Counted from the stretch's first letter, positions 10,994 through 23,176 are shown. The stretch is 64,000 nucleotides of DNA from Bondarzewia mesenterica (GCA_004802705.1 SGPL01000047.1:1-64000); one strand, 5' to 3'. The notes: generated by a model not told the origin, from the letters alone. A program made the numbers and translations.

Positions 10994-13900
10994 CTAGAAT
11001 GCAATCTCATTCGCGTGATGATCTATAAATTTGTTAACGTAGTAAGCACGGAACGCGTCGAGCGAGTCTGTATAGTGAAAGTCGTACGGTAAAAACTCAT
11101 TACCGTACACTCCGATCAAATGAGCGCCGCGAACAATGCTGTCGACGTGGATGATCGACGTGATGCGACTACCATCCGGAGTGATGTCGGGCTGTATCAC
11201 CCACATGCCTGTAGATTGGCATGGCTCGTCTCCTACAGGTATGAACCACTGTACTAAAGCACAGGGATAAGCCTTGCCATTATGAGAAAAGGATAAAAAA
11301 AGCAGTACGCGCACGACATGGAGGCCTCGCATGCCCGGCAAGTCCGCATCTTGCATCTTTCTCAGCAAAGACGCAATCACGGCGAGGAGCAGTCCCTCGC
11401 CAGAGCGGTGTGGCACGAATGCGCTCCTTATGCATACCTCCGATCCCAGATGGATCACTTGGTGCATAGTAGATGGCGACGGCAGAATGGAACACCGAGA
11501 TTCGGCCACGAACGACGGGGCACTCTGACAAGGGAATCTCGGAAGCAGATAGAGGAGCGTCGGGGTAGAGCTGGTCGAAAAGGAATCGCCGGACAAGCTC
11601 GGGGAGACGAGGTTGTTTGACCCGCGAGCGCAAGCGCGGCAAGCCGATGTGGGTAGTGTCGCGCTGTCATGGATGTGATAAACTTACTATTAGATACAAT
11701 ATACAAGATGGGACTCACCTTCTGTTTTTGCCAGAGTGACTTCCGCCATGATTTGAGATCCTTCAACAGTTCCGTCATCGTCGTCATCGTCGGGAGCTTC
11801 ATTCCTGTTGTTGGGCTCATCTTCTGGTATTGAATCAAGCGGCAGTTGAACGGGATGAACCCATAGCAGAAGGCAGGGACCATCAAGCATATGGCGTGCA
11901 GCAAAGTCGACGTGAGACGCAGCGAGCTTGTCGAGACATTGGATGGCGTGCAGCAAAGTCGACGCGAGACGCAGCGAGCTTGTCGAGACGTTGGTTTGTC
12001 AGCAGCATCTGCCCGAGTGCCGCAAAATGGCTTGAACGACGCCATGGCTCCTTTATGGCCTTGATGTGTTTCGACTCCGTGATTGACGAGCAGAGGCCAT
12101 TGGGAGCTCTGAACATTTGAATCATATTTCAATAATGTTTGAGGGAATGTTGATGAGGGAGAGAAATGCCGTTCGGGTGAACATCGGCCTCGTGAAATAT
12201 AGCGCGATCATTGTGGAACCGGTCCAGTGCGTCGTCAATCGCGTCCAGTGTGGTTTCATCAAGCACATTACGGCGTACAAGATAGCAAAAATCTAGAAAT
12301 GCGCTGAGCGCTCGGACCATCTGTGGTGGTACATGCCCCGCAATCGCAGGTAAATAGACCTGTACATACATTAGCCCTACTAGAAAACATGAAAGGCTTA
12401 TCTAATGCTGCATACCTTCATCAAGGCCTTAGAGTCGTCGCCGGTCCATTGCTTGAAGCTGCGTCCTTCTGGAAACCGTCGTAACTCTAGGAATGCCGGT
12501 ACAGCAGCAATACTGTGCAAGGAAGTTAAGCAGTGGGGATGAAAATGAAAGAACAAAACTCACCGGCGGTCGATGTCTGCCATAATACTGGCCGCTCGAG
12601 TTGCACTGTGCACAATGTCGAGATACTCACCAACCCAGGACACCAGATGGTCCTTAAATGTCCCCTTGATGATTTGGTGGAGAAGATCTGGGGATAAAAG
12701 CTGGTGGATATCAGCGCGGGGAAAGCTAGATGTAAATGGCTAAAAGTTGGTGGATGCAGATTAGTAAAATATCCTCGTTGTGACATAATAGTACGCTCAT
12801 ACCATAATATTGCCAACGATGCCGTACTCGTCCCAGAGCATCTTGTGGTCGCACGTCTTCATTAGAAGACATGTGTGTTCATGTGAGCGTCGGCTGTATC
12901 CCATATTGTGTCCATCTAAATCATCTGACCGTGCTGTACATCTGCCAAAATTATCAGAATATAATCATAATGATAGCCTAATAATCTACATACTGTGGAC
13001 ACTAGCCTTGTGCAATACAGGCGAGAAGCACCTGTTCTGGATAGTCAGTGATGTATGGCCCGAGCCCATAGATAATGCGTCGAAAGTGTCCGTCAGGACA
13101 GCGAGTGACTTCAGGTGTTGTCATAGCGGCTCTGAGTGGCTCGAAAATTGTTGTGAGAGAAGCATGAAACAGTTGGCGGCAGAATTTATGAAATGCTGGG
13201 TCGTCTTTGTATTGCCTGTTGGCTAAAATACTAGTATGAATACAACCGCGAGGATGGAGTAAAAACGTAGCACTCACTCTTAGGTATTGCCAAAAAACCT
13301 AACACAGAGACTGCGTTGCGATGCGCACGGCGCACGTTGTTGTGAACATTTCCGATTGAGCCATACAGCGGATAATATTCGTTTTGACCTGTTGCGACAG
13401 AGACAATTGTCTTGTCACTTCCAAGGATTGCTGGGACAAACATGGCCCCATGCGTCTCTTCATCTTCTGCTATGATATCCTATAAGTACGTTAGTGAGGT
13501 CATCCTACATCTGTAATGTCGCACACAGATATGAGACGTACTGACTGCTCCCAAGCCCAATTCCCTGACATAAGATCCTTCCATTCCCGCTTTCCCCCCT
13601 CGTTGAATACTTGCTTTGCACTGTAGTCGATCTCGCCTTCGAAGTCAGGGTTGGCGAGCTGATTTCGGAATAGTGTTCGTGGGTTGCGTGTCCAAACCTC
13701 ATACTCGGCTAGCTTCCACGGCACGACGTTCTCTCCACTTGTGTCACCTTTATACAATACTGAGAATGAACTCCATGGTGCGTCTCCTAATGTAGTAGTG
13801 TCGATAGTATCGTACAAGTCATTGTGGTCAGCGAATGGGGGTTCTTTGACAGTGGCAGCCCAAAGCGCTCAAAGGTTGTCAATCTCGCCCGCCGGTGTCT

Positions 13901-14420
13901 GATTCCGTCGAAAGAAGAGGTCCGCAAGTTCAAATTCCACTCGGGTATCGTACAGTGTAAAGTTGGCAGGGTCATTTGCACTTGGGCGAGCAGGAGGTGG
14001 CGTATTTGCAGGCAGGTCATTCCCATGAATGTCGCACGGTGTGCCTGCAGGCATTATGGTTAATAATAGTTGAAGGAGATGAGAAGAATTTGCTTACCAT
14101 CGAGGATGGGATGATGGGCAGTGTAAGCCTTTTTCTGGCCGATCAGGCTTTCGTGATCAGGTGGTTCACCATCGAGAGTGTCTGCGCCGATGAAGTCGTC
14201 GAGTCCATCCACGGGTTGTGCTACTACCACTGGCCGAGGACCAAAAATACTGTGTTCATGGGCAGCATGGTGATGCTGCGTACACCCCGCTCAGTTTCTA
14301 AATCCCCACGGGCATGTCCCTATGCTGCAAAGATACTTGAAAGGTTGATGAATTGGGCGGCGATTGTGAGGGGGCATCGTTGCTGGAAAAGAACAAACGA
14401 GGGGATAAAAAACACTCAAA
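10994..14420 (-). pseudogene. Plavaka-type (CACTA superfamily) transposase, degenerate
   Basis: Plavaka transposases are very large proteins common in Agaricomycetes. Blocks recognised in order on the minus strand are: an N-terminal C2H2-like finger (C-SIGT-C ... TQHHHAAH, about 14280-14370), PCDIHGNDLPANTPPP, DLFFRRNQTPAGEID, NPDFEGEIDYSAKQVF, SGNWAWEQ, FVPAILGSDKTIVSVATGQ, YYPLYGSIGNVHNNVRRAHR, GLGPYITDYPEQVLLAC, VYLPAIAGHVPPQMV, FLDFCYLVRRN, APNGLCSSITESKHIKA, KEPWRRSS, PSDPSGIGGMHKERIR, SIVRGAHLIGVYG and AYYVNKFIDHHANEIAF, with the stop at 10994. Lesions include an in-frame TGA inside the zinc finger (about 14297) and a 52-bp tandem duplication at 11891-11994 that shifts the frame. The copy is therefore almost certainly inactive, although much of the core still reads well. 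Confidence 0.85.
11891..11994. repeat. 52-bp tandem duplication within the transposase
   Basis: Two adjacent copies (11891-11942 and 11943-11994) both begin ATGGCGTGCAGCAAAGTCGA and differ at a few bases. The unit is not a multiple of three, so the duplication breaks the reading frame between the NQRLDKLAASRVDFAARH block and its repeat. Confidence 0.85.
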
Positions 14421-14853
14421 TGACTATGAGATGGACCTTGGTGACATCCAATAAAGATGGGGAGGTGCTATGGGAAGGATATGTTCAAAGAAAGCCCATC
14501 ATGACAACGAGTCGGGCTAGCGGCTAGTCATATCCCCACTGGAGACCAAAAAAAAGGATGCGCGTCGCCGAATAAATTCAAAGCAGCGCGCGGTGCATGG
14601 ATCAAGGGCAAAGCAGCGTGCGGTGCATGGGTCGAGGGCAAAGCACATATATCCCATAGGCTGAGGACAAAGTGCAAATAAAGCTTCATCAGAGTCTCAC
14701 CGCGTGCTACTCGTCGCTCATAAGATTGCCCTGGAAAATATCGCTCAATGGGTCAAGGGTCAAGGGTTGGATTCCATATAAGCATACATCGAACATTTTT
14801 CAGTCTCTTGTCACTTTTTCAACTAAAATCACGACGCACCAGAATTTTTCGCA
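14421..14853. other. Spacer with short tandem repeat
   Basis: Lies between the 5' end of the Plavaka relic and the ATG of the next ORF. It carries a 30-bp tandem repeat (2.3 copies, from 14579) that may be a subterminal repeat of one of the flanking elements. Confidence 0.4.
14579..14650 (+). repeat. 30-bp tandem repeat, about 2.3 copies
   Basis: Units at 14579-14608 and 14609-14638 share CAAAGCAGCG-GCGGTGCATGG, and a partial third unit (CAAAGCAC) follows. The pattern resembles subterminal repeats of CACTA-type elements, but the assignment is open. Confidence 0.6.
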
Positions 14854-16350
14854 ATGTCTCAAAACACCAACCCCACTCCTCGTCTTACCACTCGTGCCTC
14901 TAACAAAGGCCAACATCTTGGACTTCCAGATATGCGAAACCCTCGTAAGTCCAGTGTTCAGATCGATGCAGAACGCAAGCTGGTGGCTGCAGAAAAGAAA
15001 CAGGTCAATAAAAAGGCCTAAGCGGGCATCCGCAAGGTTGCTCACCTAGAAGAGGCGATGCATGCCCAAGACATGAATGTATTGGTGGCTCACCCTGCTT
15101 TGAGTACCATAAAAAAGGTAACTTGACCGTTGGCTGTGGAAGTGATCAAGGACGGCGACGGTGGCACAGATAACGATCATGTCGTGCTGGAAGATGGTAT
15201 GTCACTAATGGGTTAGGGTCTGCGAGATTTACTAATCGAAAAGGAGACTCCGAGCGGAAGGTCAGGATGAAGCCTCCTGGCTTAAGGAGCGCTGTCATGA
15301 TTGAATGCACGAAGGGCAAAAGGAAGGCTGTAGAGGAGCACAGCATGTCAGACAGGTAAGAAAATCATCTCTAATTGTCATTAAGTACTTACTACCTTGT
15401 TCAGTGGTGCTGCGAAGGTGGCTCAGGCTCTCAAGGCCACTGCCATTTTTCCCTCTAGCCTCGCTTAGGATTTCCGCAGCATTGAGAACTCTCTTAAGTC
15501 GACTTCTACAGCCTCGGCAATGCTGCCCATGTTTCCTGCCTCCTCTAATGCTCATGACTCACCAACACCCTCTTATAACCCCTCCGGTAGCCACGAAGCA
15601 ATAGTGGATGATGACGGCCACAGCGAGGATGAAGGCGATGCCAATTTCCAGCTTTTGTATAGTGGCTATGAAGACGAGGATGAAGACGCTGAGCACGCAG
15701 CTGCGTCTAGCATCAGGACACGCGACATGGAGACCGATATAGGATTTGATGGTGGGGCAGAGTACGTGGATGGACAGGAGATACAGGTGCGCTTTTATTA
15801 TTATAAAGATCACTATGAAGTACTAACATGTGTTCTGAGGCTGAATTGGAGGCTCCGAGCCTTACTATAGATTTTGGAGGTCCGACGCGCAAACTCTAAG
15901 GTCCCCCGCCTTTACGAAGTCATCCAGCAGCCAAAAAGAAGGCCGCTGTTCAAGCTGACTTTGTTGCCCTTCCTCCTCCAAGTCAAACACAGCAGGCCAC
16001 GGCGCCCAAACTCAGCAGTGCGACTCAGCCCCCTCAATCACAACAGGCCACGTCCAGACACAGTGTTGTCCCTCAGCTCACTCAAATGCAGATGGCCACG
16101 CTGAGACGTGATGCTGTCTCTTCAGCCGCTCAACCACAATGAAATTTGCCCGTGCCCAAAACTGTTACTCGCTGTGCTAGAACGCAACAGGCTGCTGTGC
16201 AAGAGGACACCGCGACCCACATTGCGAGAGCCAGGGTGCCCGTTGTGGCTAGTGGCCGCCGGCAGACCCAACACTTTGACGAATCCGATGCCGATGATGA
16301 AGCGTCCGATAGTATGGAATTGATAGTCACACCGGTCTGTAGTTTATTTA
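14854..16350 (+). pseudogene. Repeat-family Agaricomycete ORF (charged, transposon-associated), disrupted
   Basis: The start at 14854 gives MSQNTNPTPRLTTRASNKGQ followed by a GLPDMRNPRKSS block. This opening recurs in multicopy proteins of Agaricomycetes as I remember them; their function is unknown. The frame is cut by TAA at 15019-15021, after which AGIRKVAHLEEAM continues in the same frame to a second stop near 15126. Later pieces with candidate introns include an acidic segment (VDDDGHSEDEGDANFQ, about 15606-15660) and a segment ending in DESDADDEASDS near 16310. I read it as a broken copy of a dispersed family. Exon limits are approximate. Confidence 0.5.
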
Positions 16351-17401
16351 TTCTTTGGTATCACGCACTGACACAGCTGTATTCATAGATTCTAGATGTC
16401 ACTATCGTGCATACGTTGCCAAGTCCAACACAGCCGCTGCATCCTCCAGCTGTCGGTGAACCTGCAGTAGTGTATGCTAATGCTAACCTTCCCACGGGAA
16501 CTCAAGCTCACTGGTGACGCTGATGCAGTGAAAGATGGTTTTCAACCTAGGTATGATTTAGATTTTCCTGCTTTCTCAAAATATACCTATTGTTCGATGG
16601 GATTGTTTTTGGAAGTTTGAGATGTGTTTATGGTGCAAATATTCCTGAGCTCAGGAAATAGTTGTGGTGTGGGTAATATCTCCTTGTCAGAAGAAGATGC
16701 AACCAGAAAAGAGTGCGAACTGAATTTTCAGTTCAAGAGTATGAGTTCAGACAAAAGATTCTTCAAGCTACAGAACGTCGATATATTCAGGTGTTGCAAT
16801 ATGAACAACACTACGACTGAATACAAATATATCTTAAGAATACTCAGTAGCAACCCTAGGATTCACGACCTAGCTGATTACTAAAGAGAACAGATAAGAA
16901 GAATGACTGAGGGAAAAGTACGTGCTCTCTTTCTCTTCAAAAGCTCTCCTTTTATACCTTTCTGAATCCCTGCTTTGTAATCCAAGTTTCTCTCCTTCTT
17001 TTCCCTTCTAGAATATTCCTGCTTTACCATGATGTTTCCCTGAATTTTCCAGAATTTTCTACCAACTTCTTGCATTTTTCTTCTGTTTTCCTTCTTCCAA
17101 CGTTCCAGCAAATTCTTCATCTTTCTGTGACTTTCTTTACCTTTCTGGCTCCTTCTGTACTAGATTATAAATTGTCCAAAATTCAGAATCAAAGAATGTG
17201 TTAGTCATCCTGAATAACAGTAGTGGTTCAGATGTTTAAGGATGAGCATACAAATGAGGGGGGAAAATATTTCAAACGAAGATTTTTTAGAAATACCTGC
17301 TCAAATAAATCTCTAAAAATTTGGATAAAATCTACAACTCAGAATAAGAATGTCCTTGTCAAACTAAGCATGTAAAAGAGAGTGATGAATTGTAAAATGA
17401 A
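16351..17401. other. Transition DNA, no gene recognised
   Basis: Base composition drifts from balanced to AT-rich. Frames here, such as 16624-16884 (+) and 16881-17120 (-), are short and without motifs. The T/C-rich stretch 16930-17150 could be part of an LTR, but I see no matching copy. Confidence 0.35.
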
Positions 17402-18004
17402 CTAGGACTTGAAGATCATAACTGCAAAAATAGTAATAATCATGAGCCAAAGAGGAATTTGTAGTCTGCTTGCCCATTCCCATATTCTCTGTCTCCGTTT
17501 CCTATCACTTTCCTCTTGTAGTATGTCAGTGAGAGTTAATACTAAACGCGTATGAGTATTTTGTCCCGCGAATCCAAAGACGGCTGAATATCGTCGAATT
17601 GGTGGAATGGCCGCCCAGCAGCTAGGCACTACCAGCATGCTTATCTCTCCATACTTCTCCACCTCAAACTCTACCCAAGACCTCTGATATCGCTTCACCC
17701 TCAACACAGTTCTACGCAGCAAAATTTCCTCATTAAAAATGCTTCTTCGCGCTTCAATACGAATACCGATGTCTATTGGTCGCTGTGGTTCATCTAGAAG
17801 CTGCCAAATGCTATCCATCTCCGGATGGGCATTTATAGTCATGTATGGATTGGGAACGTCGGTGACAGAGGGGGGCGCGATAAGAATAGGTGTGGAAATG
17901 ATGGACGATAAGCTTGCTGTGATGGGATCGTTCGAGCTTCTTGTTTCAGAAGTGGAAGTGATAGAAGATGAGACACAGATTTGAATGATGGAAGAGGAAG
18001 ACAT
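17402..18004 (-). CDS. Hypothetical protein with C-terminal membrane anchor
   Basis: An uninterrupted frame of 200 codons starts at 18004. The N-terminal 50 residues are Ser/Thr/Ile-rich. The middle (about residues 70-160) has mixed charged and hydrophobic character with RSWVEFEVEKYGEISML. The last 20 residues (IPLWLMIITIFAVMIF) look like a single transmembrane helix with almost no tail, as in tail-anchored proteins. CpG dinucleotides are present here, while the DNA immediately to the right has almost none. I do not recognise a family. It may be a gene of this genus or part of a transposon. Confidence 0.45.
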   Translation of the reverse strand: MSSSSIIQICVSSSITSTSETRSSNDPITASLSSIISTPILIAPPSVTDVPNPYMTINAHPEMDSIWQLLDEPQRPIDIGIRIEARRSIFNEEILLRRTVLRVKRYQRSWVEFEVEKYGEISMLVVPSCWAAIPPIRRYSAVFGFAGQNTHTRLVLTLTDILQEESDRKRRQRIWEWASRLQIPLWLMIITIFAVMIFKS

Positions 18005-18799
18005 AAGGCTCTAGAACGAATGTGGGTTTGTGGTATAAGGAGTGAAAATAGATTTTGAGTGTTTTTATTCTAAAGCAATGAGCGACTCGCATTGCTCTTC
18101 ATTCATTAGCCGAGTTACGGCATTTCGGCTAATTTTTCTATATGTTTATGGCCAAAACCGTATTTGGGCATGACAATGTTGTTTCACTAAGAGCCCTCAT
18201 TTTATCATGCCTGCCAACTTGGAGATTATCAAAGGCATCAGTGTATGGCATATTCATAGCCATCAAGATTAGTGCTTCTATCGCTTTTGCCCTAGATTCA
18301 TAAGGGGGACTACTCAAGTCGACAGCGAAATTTTAGAAACATTGTGGGCCTCCCTCAATTAGATCTCTGGGAGTACATAAACTATGGTCACCTCTCATCA
18401 GTGAGAGACTCTGAATATCCATATAGTGAACTTCAACTAAAAAAAAGTGGATCAAGATAGGTAGGTTTGTGATCTCCTCATATCTATCAAGGCTCATACT
18501 ATCTCTGTAGTTTTAGCCATATGCAAGAGATACATCAAATCACAGGCAGTTTTTGAAGCCTCTTAGAAAGCCTTTTAACTGTTGGACTCAGTAATAGATC
18601 CTCAACTGGTGGAGCAGTGGGCCAATCAGGAGCAGAATGCTGCAATCTACTGACAAAATCACCCTGATCTCCTAGATATCTATAATGTTTAGAAGGAGAG
18701 GAGTAAGTTCTTCTCCCTCAGTGTAAAACTACATATTCATGATATTTGTAGTGCTCGACCAAGCAGCATATCAATTGAAGCTCACCAAAAGTGAAATTT

Positions 18800-20010
18800 A
18801 GATAGGCGGGTGGGTTCTCCAGGGAAGTACTGTTTGACTATTGACTAGAATCAAGATATAAGAGACACAGTGAGTGACTATGTACCATTACTGTGATGTT
18901 ATTAATAATAAGCAAATGATCAAGATTGTTACTTTTGACCTGAGTGAACTGTCTATCTTAGAATGCCTCAGCTGAAATCTTCACTGACCTCAATAAATCT
19001 CAGCATTAGCTTGAAAATAAGATTGCTACCTTTCAAAGGGATGTGAAAAGATACATAGGCCTAGTCGATTTGGGTGCAGAGTGAGAAGAAATCTCAGCTG
19101 ACCTTTTTCTTGATCCTAAAATAAATAATGAACAGCCTATACTTAAAGAATTAGTGGAAGAAGATGAGGATGATATCACCAATGCTGTCCCTGCTAAAAA
19201 TATGGCTATTGCCCTTCCTTTTATGCTCAATCTAGTGAGATGCACAGAGTCGAGTCTAGAGAAAATGGCCAAGCTAGAGCTAGAGCTACAAAAAGGCCAG
19301 GTGAATGATGCCCTCTATCACATCTGCATCAGCATGGCCCAACATTTCTTCCTCTTTTGCAGCTCTATAAGATAAGCAAATAGCCAAAAGAAGAAGACAC
19401 AAGTTTGAAATGAGGTTTTAATCTTGAAAGGTAATATTCAAGAGCATTCTTAAATCTATATAGTATGTCAATGAGTGATGCTTCACTTGAGAGCTGATGT
19501 GGACCTACTTATTATATACAAAGTTATAAAAATGAAACACCTCAAGGTCAGCACAGCAATCAGAGAATCCAGTCATCTCTGTCAATGAAAAGAAAGTCTA
19601 TCATAGATTTAGAATATGAATTTTTTTGGGACACAGAGGACAATGGATAGATAGAGGAATATATGTGTTCTTCATATCTTGTTCACAGATCTCACTGACA
19701 TGCTGTACTGTCACCACCTCACTCATACTCCCACTACTTGACTCATACTATCTCTATTTAACACATGTTTTCACTGCCTAGTTAATGATCTTATTGTCAG
19801 CTTGGATTATCAGATTTACTAGCTCTGGGCAAAAGCTCTTAGGGATCGATGACAGAAGCAGACCACTTTGTTGGCAAATGAGATGGATTGGATGGTACAA
19901 TGCTTTTTGAGTAAGAGAGATGTGTGGAGATTTCATCTGGGCATAATAAATATTGAGGAAAAGCCTGAACACTATGCTTATACTATAAGGTAAAAAGAGA
20001 TGTGGGATTA
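18800..20010 (+). pseudogene. KDZ-family transposase C-terminal remnant
   Basis: Broken frames on the plus strand match the C-terminal part of Kyakuja/Dileera/Zisupton transposases as remembered. The clearest is MAKLELELQKGQVNDAL at about 19265-19320, the typical ELELR-GQANDAL region. It is followed by SLS*I*NMN at about 19590-19620, where the family has a SLSWIW-type block. A third block reads RDR*QKQTTLLANEMDWMVQ, at about 19835-19890, where the family has an RW.EEVELL-EEM pattern. Trp codons have become TAG or TGA, consistent with C-to-T decay on the complementary strand. Everything upstream of about 19,100 is too decayed to align with confidence. Confidence 0.6.
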
Positions 20011-20329
20011 GTTTGCTGTCCAAGTATTAGGGGAGTTTAAAAAGGCCAAAAATTATAGTACCTAGTTTGAATAAATTAGCTAAATGTTGATAATATAATC
20101 ATGATACATCTTAACTAAGCCAGAGGTGCTAATATCTTTTAATAACTTGCCCAAAGAGTCAAAAATAGACAACAGAGAATAAGAAATAGGGAAATAGGGA
20201 ACAAAAAATAGGGAAATGAGAAATAGGGAACAAGAAAGGCAAGGATCCCTTATTGGATGCTCCCTGGCCCAACTGAGAGAGACTATATATAGAGAGCAAG
20301 TAAGGTAAATATCTTTCCACAAGACTCTC

Positions 20330-20830
20330 AGCTGAACTGTCAGAGATGGGCAACAGTAAGTAAGAAAAATATTTTATGCTCAGTCAAATTATTAAAGATA
20401 GTGCATGGTGAGCAGGTAAAACATAGTTTGAATGCTTAGCTGAACTGTTAGAAATAGGCAATGATGAGTAGGCAAGGTCCTCATACCTGCTCAGCTGACC
20501 CTCAGCTAAATGTCGAGCAGACAAGGTCTTCATACCTGCCTAGTTGACCATCAGCTGAACTATCAGAGATAGGTAATAGTGAGTGGGCAAGATTTCCATA
20601 CTTGCTCAGCTGACCCTTGGCTGAACCATCAGAGATAGGCAATAGTGAGTGGGCAAGCTTTTATACCCACTCAGTTGACCCTCAGCCAAACCATCAGAAA
20701 TGAGCAATAGTGAGCAAGCAAGCTCTCTATATCTGCCCAGCTAACCCTTAGCTGAACTATCAAAGATAGACAATGGTGAGTGGGCAAGCTTCTCATACCT
20801 TAATATTTCACCCTCAGCTGAACCATCTCA
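20330..20830. repeat. Minisatellite, about 66-bp unit, six to seven copies
   Basis: The recurring core contains GCTGAACCATCAGAGATAGG, then CAATAGTGAGTGGGCAAGC, then a TACC-GCTCAGCTGACCCT block. Spacing between equivalent positions is about 66 bp (for example near 20556, 20622 and 20688). Copies diverge by 10-25 percent, so the array is old. Confidence 0.75.
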
Positions 20831-23176
20831 AGGGTGCATAGTGAAGAGCAACACAACCATTAGAGATAGGCTGTATACCCATCAGCTAAGCTCGGCTTCA
20901 CTATTGGCATTGATCAAAAAGCACAATCGGCTAGAGCATTATAGATAGTATTAGGACACTGAATAGGCTCAGATTAAATCATCTAAATTATTGTCTTTAT
21001 TTATTGATTAGATTAAGTAATGACATGCTCATGTTGTATTCATTCTATCAGCAGAATTTGTATATCAAATAAGCCAAATTGCTAGAGATTTTATTAATCT
21101 TACATATATATAATCTAGTGGAAGGACATAATATAGTGGTAGCATTTGAGAATAAGGCTACAGTTTTATTTTGGGGCAAAAAAAGGCTGCAGCATTCACT
21201 TGTCTCAGTGAAGGCTAGTATATTAGTTGTTAAGAATCTACTTAAATTCACACTTATCTCCTAGAATATTTTTACAGTGTCTCAATTGTTCACACCTTGT
21301 TGATAGTTGTGCATGATTATAGCAATATTATTTTGTCTTAGCATTGGCAACATCCATGATCTCAATAAAATGCATATTCATATGATAAATATCTATTCAC
21401 ATTCAGCTGTTGTTAGCTACTAATTTGTCTCCTTTAAGATGCCTTTAGAATTGAATAATTTTAAGCAATTAGCCTACTCTCTAAATCTCAAAGCCTTTAG
21501 TGTTAAATATGTTTGCACAGAGCCTGGATGAATTGATAATGTTGAGCTCATGAGCAGCTCTTTTAACATAATAGCTGATATATCATTCGAGTGTGAGTTT
21601 TGCTTTGTATTTATCACTACTTAAGGGCTAAAATACTGATTTATTTACTATTTTTATAAATGTAAAGCTGACTATAAAATTATAGTATCATAAATGCTGA
21701 TGATGAATGGTGGAGACTTGTACTAGTATCTAAAAATAATGTGCTTTAAGGCTGATAAAAAGAGCTTATAGTAGGCAAAATTCACATTTGAATAGCAAGA
21801 TTCATTATTAATATATAATTTTTATAATAATAATAATACATAATCTTATCCAGTTGATAGCCATGCACAATAGCTCACATTTGGCTGAATTAGATATCAA
21901 AAAAACTATTATTATTTCAAAAAAAAGATACAATTGCCAATTATTTACTTTTGATAGAATGAATTAGCTGAGTGCTACTATTTACTCAGGTAAAATGGAA
22001 TATATTGAGTCAAAAGGCATTTTAATTGCTTTACTATACAACTTTTCCAAAGCATCCAAAGTCATCCTCTTATTTACAACATCTTTGTGAGCACTTGTAA
22101 GCACCTTCAATAAAGGATTTATATTGCTTAACTCTAAAGATCCACTAAGTGCCTATATGTAAATTTCACCCAAGCCCTTTACTGAAAGCTTATTGATGGC
22201 TACATCAACATGGGCACTGCTAATAATTTCTATTATAGGCTCGATGTTGACCTTTTCTAGCTTAGAGTCTATGAAAGTCTTTGAGTTGAGTTCATGGAGT
22301 AGTTTGTTTACAACTCAGAATGTTGTATACTTATTCTCATCATAAAAAGGATAATTATAGATGAGGCTAAAGGCTAAAGACACATTAAGTAAGGAATGGT
22401 AATATCAAGCGTATAAGTGGCTTTATGCTTGAGGCATACAAGTGTAGTCTCTAGCTTGCTCAGCCACAGTAGAGGATCTAAATAATAGCAGCATTAATAA
22501 ATTTAGTATAAGTGGTGATAAGCAAGTTACCAGCCATTCTAGTAATAATTAAGCAAAAGATGATTGAAACAGTAATAAATTTTTTTAACTTATAAAACAA
22601 AGAGGATGATTGAATTTGAGTGGGATCTAGCTAAAATATTGAGTTCTTATAGCTCAAGAGAACCCTTGTGGCCTACTATTTATATACTTGCCTTCAACTA
22701 CAATGAGGAATGTATCCCTCTTTAATAGACAATGAGATGCAAAAAACTAAATCTTTGAGAATAAAGAGGACTGTAGTATCTTACCTGAATAGGACTTGAA
22801 CTTTGGGCACATGCTTTCAGCATTGATACTGCCTTTAAGAAACAATGAGGGTTCAATTTGACTATAATGAATGAGAATTACTCAATCTATGTGATCGATG
22901 TCACTAAGCAATTACAGGCGTACTACACTGTTAGCATATTAATCAGAATCAACATGTACCAGCCTATAGTTATCATTCAACATGATAAACTACAATATAA
23001 TGACTTAAAAAAATTAAAAATAGCTAGAGATGATACTGAAAAATGTTTTTATGAAACTTTAGAGTAAGAAGTGAAGTTATTACAGAGCTAGATTTTTCTT
23101 GCTCTAAATTATCAAGCACTGGCCCAATAATAGTATTGGTGATTATTTAATATCAAATGTGATGTGATTGGCTGAT
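20831..23176. other. AT-rich DNA, no gene or clear element recognised
   Basis: All frames are short (67 to 81 codons) and full of stops. The stretch 21060-21270 has weak resemblance to a retroelement polyprotein around FENKATVLFWG and VVKNLLKFTLIS, but I could not find catalytic motifs. I leave it unassigned. Confidence 0.4.

Noticed and set aside
20831..23176. Possible copia-type retroelement polyprotein
   Set aside because: Weak local resemblance only; no protease, integrase or reverse-transcriptase catalytic motif could be read in any frame.
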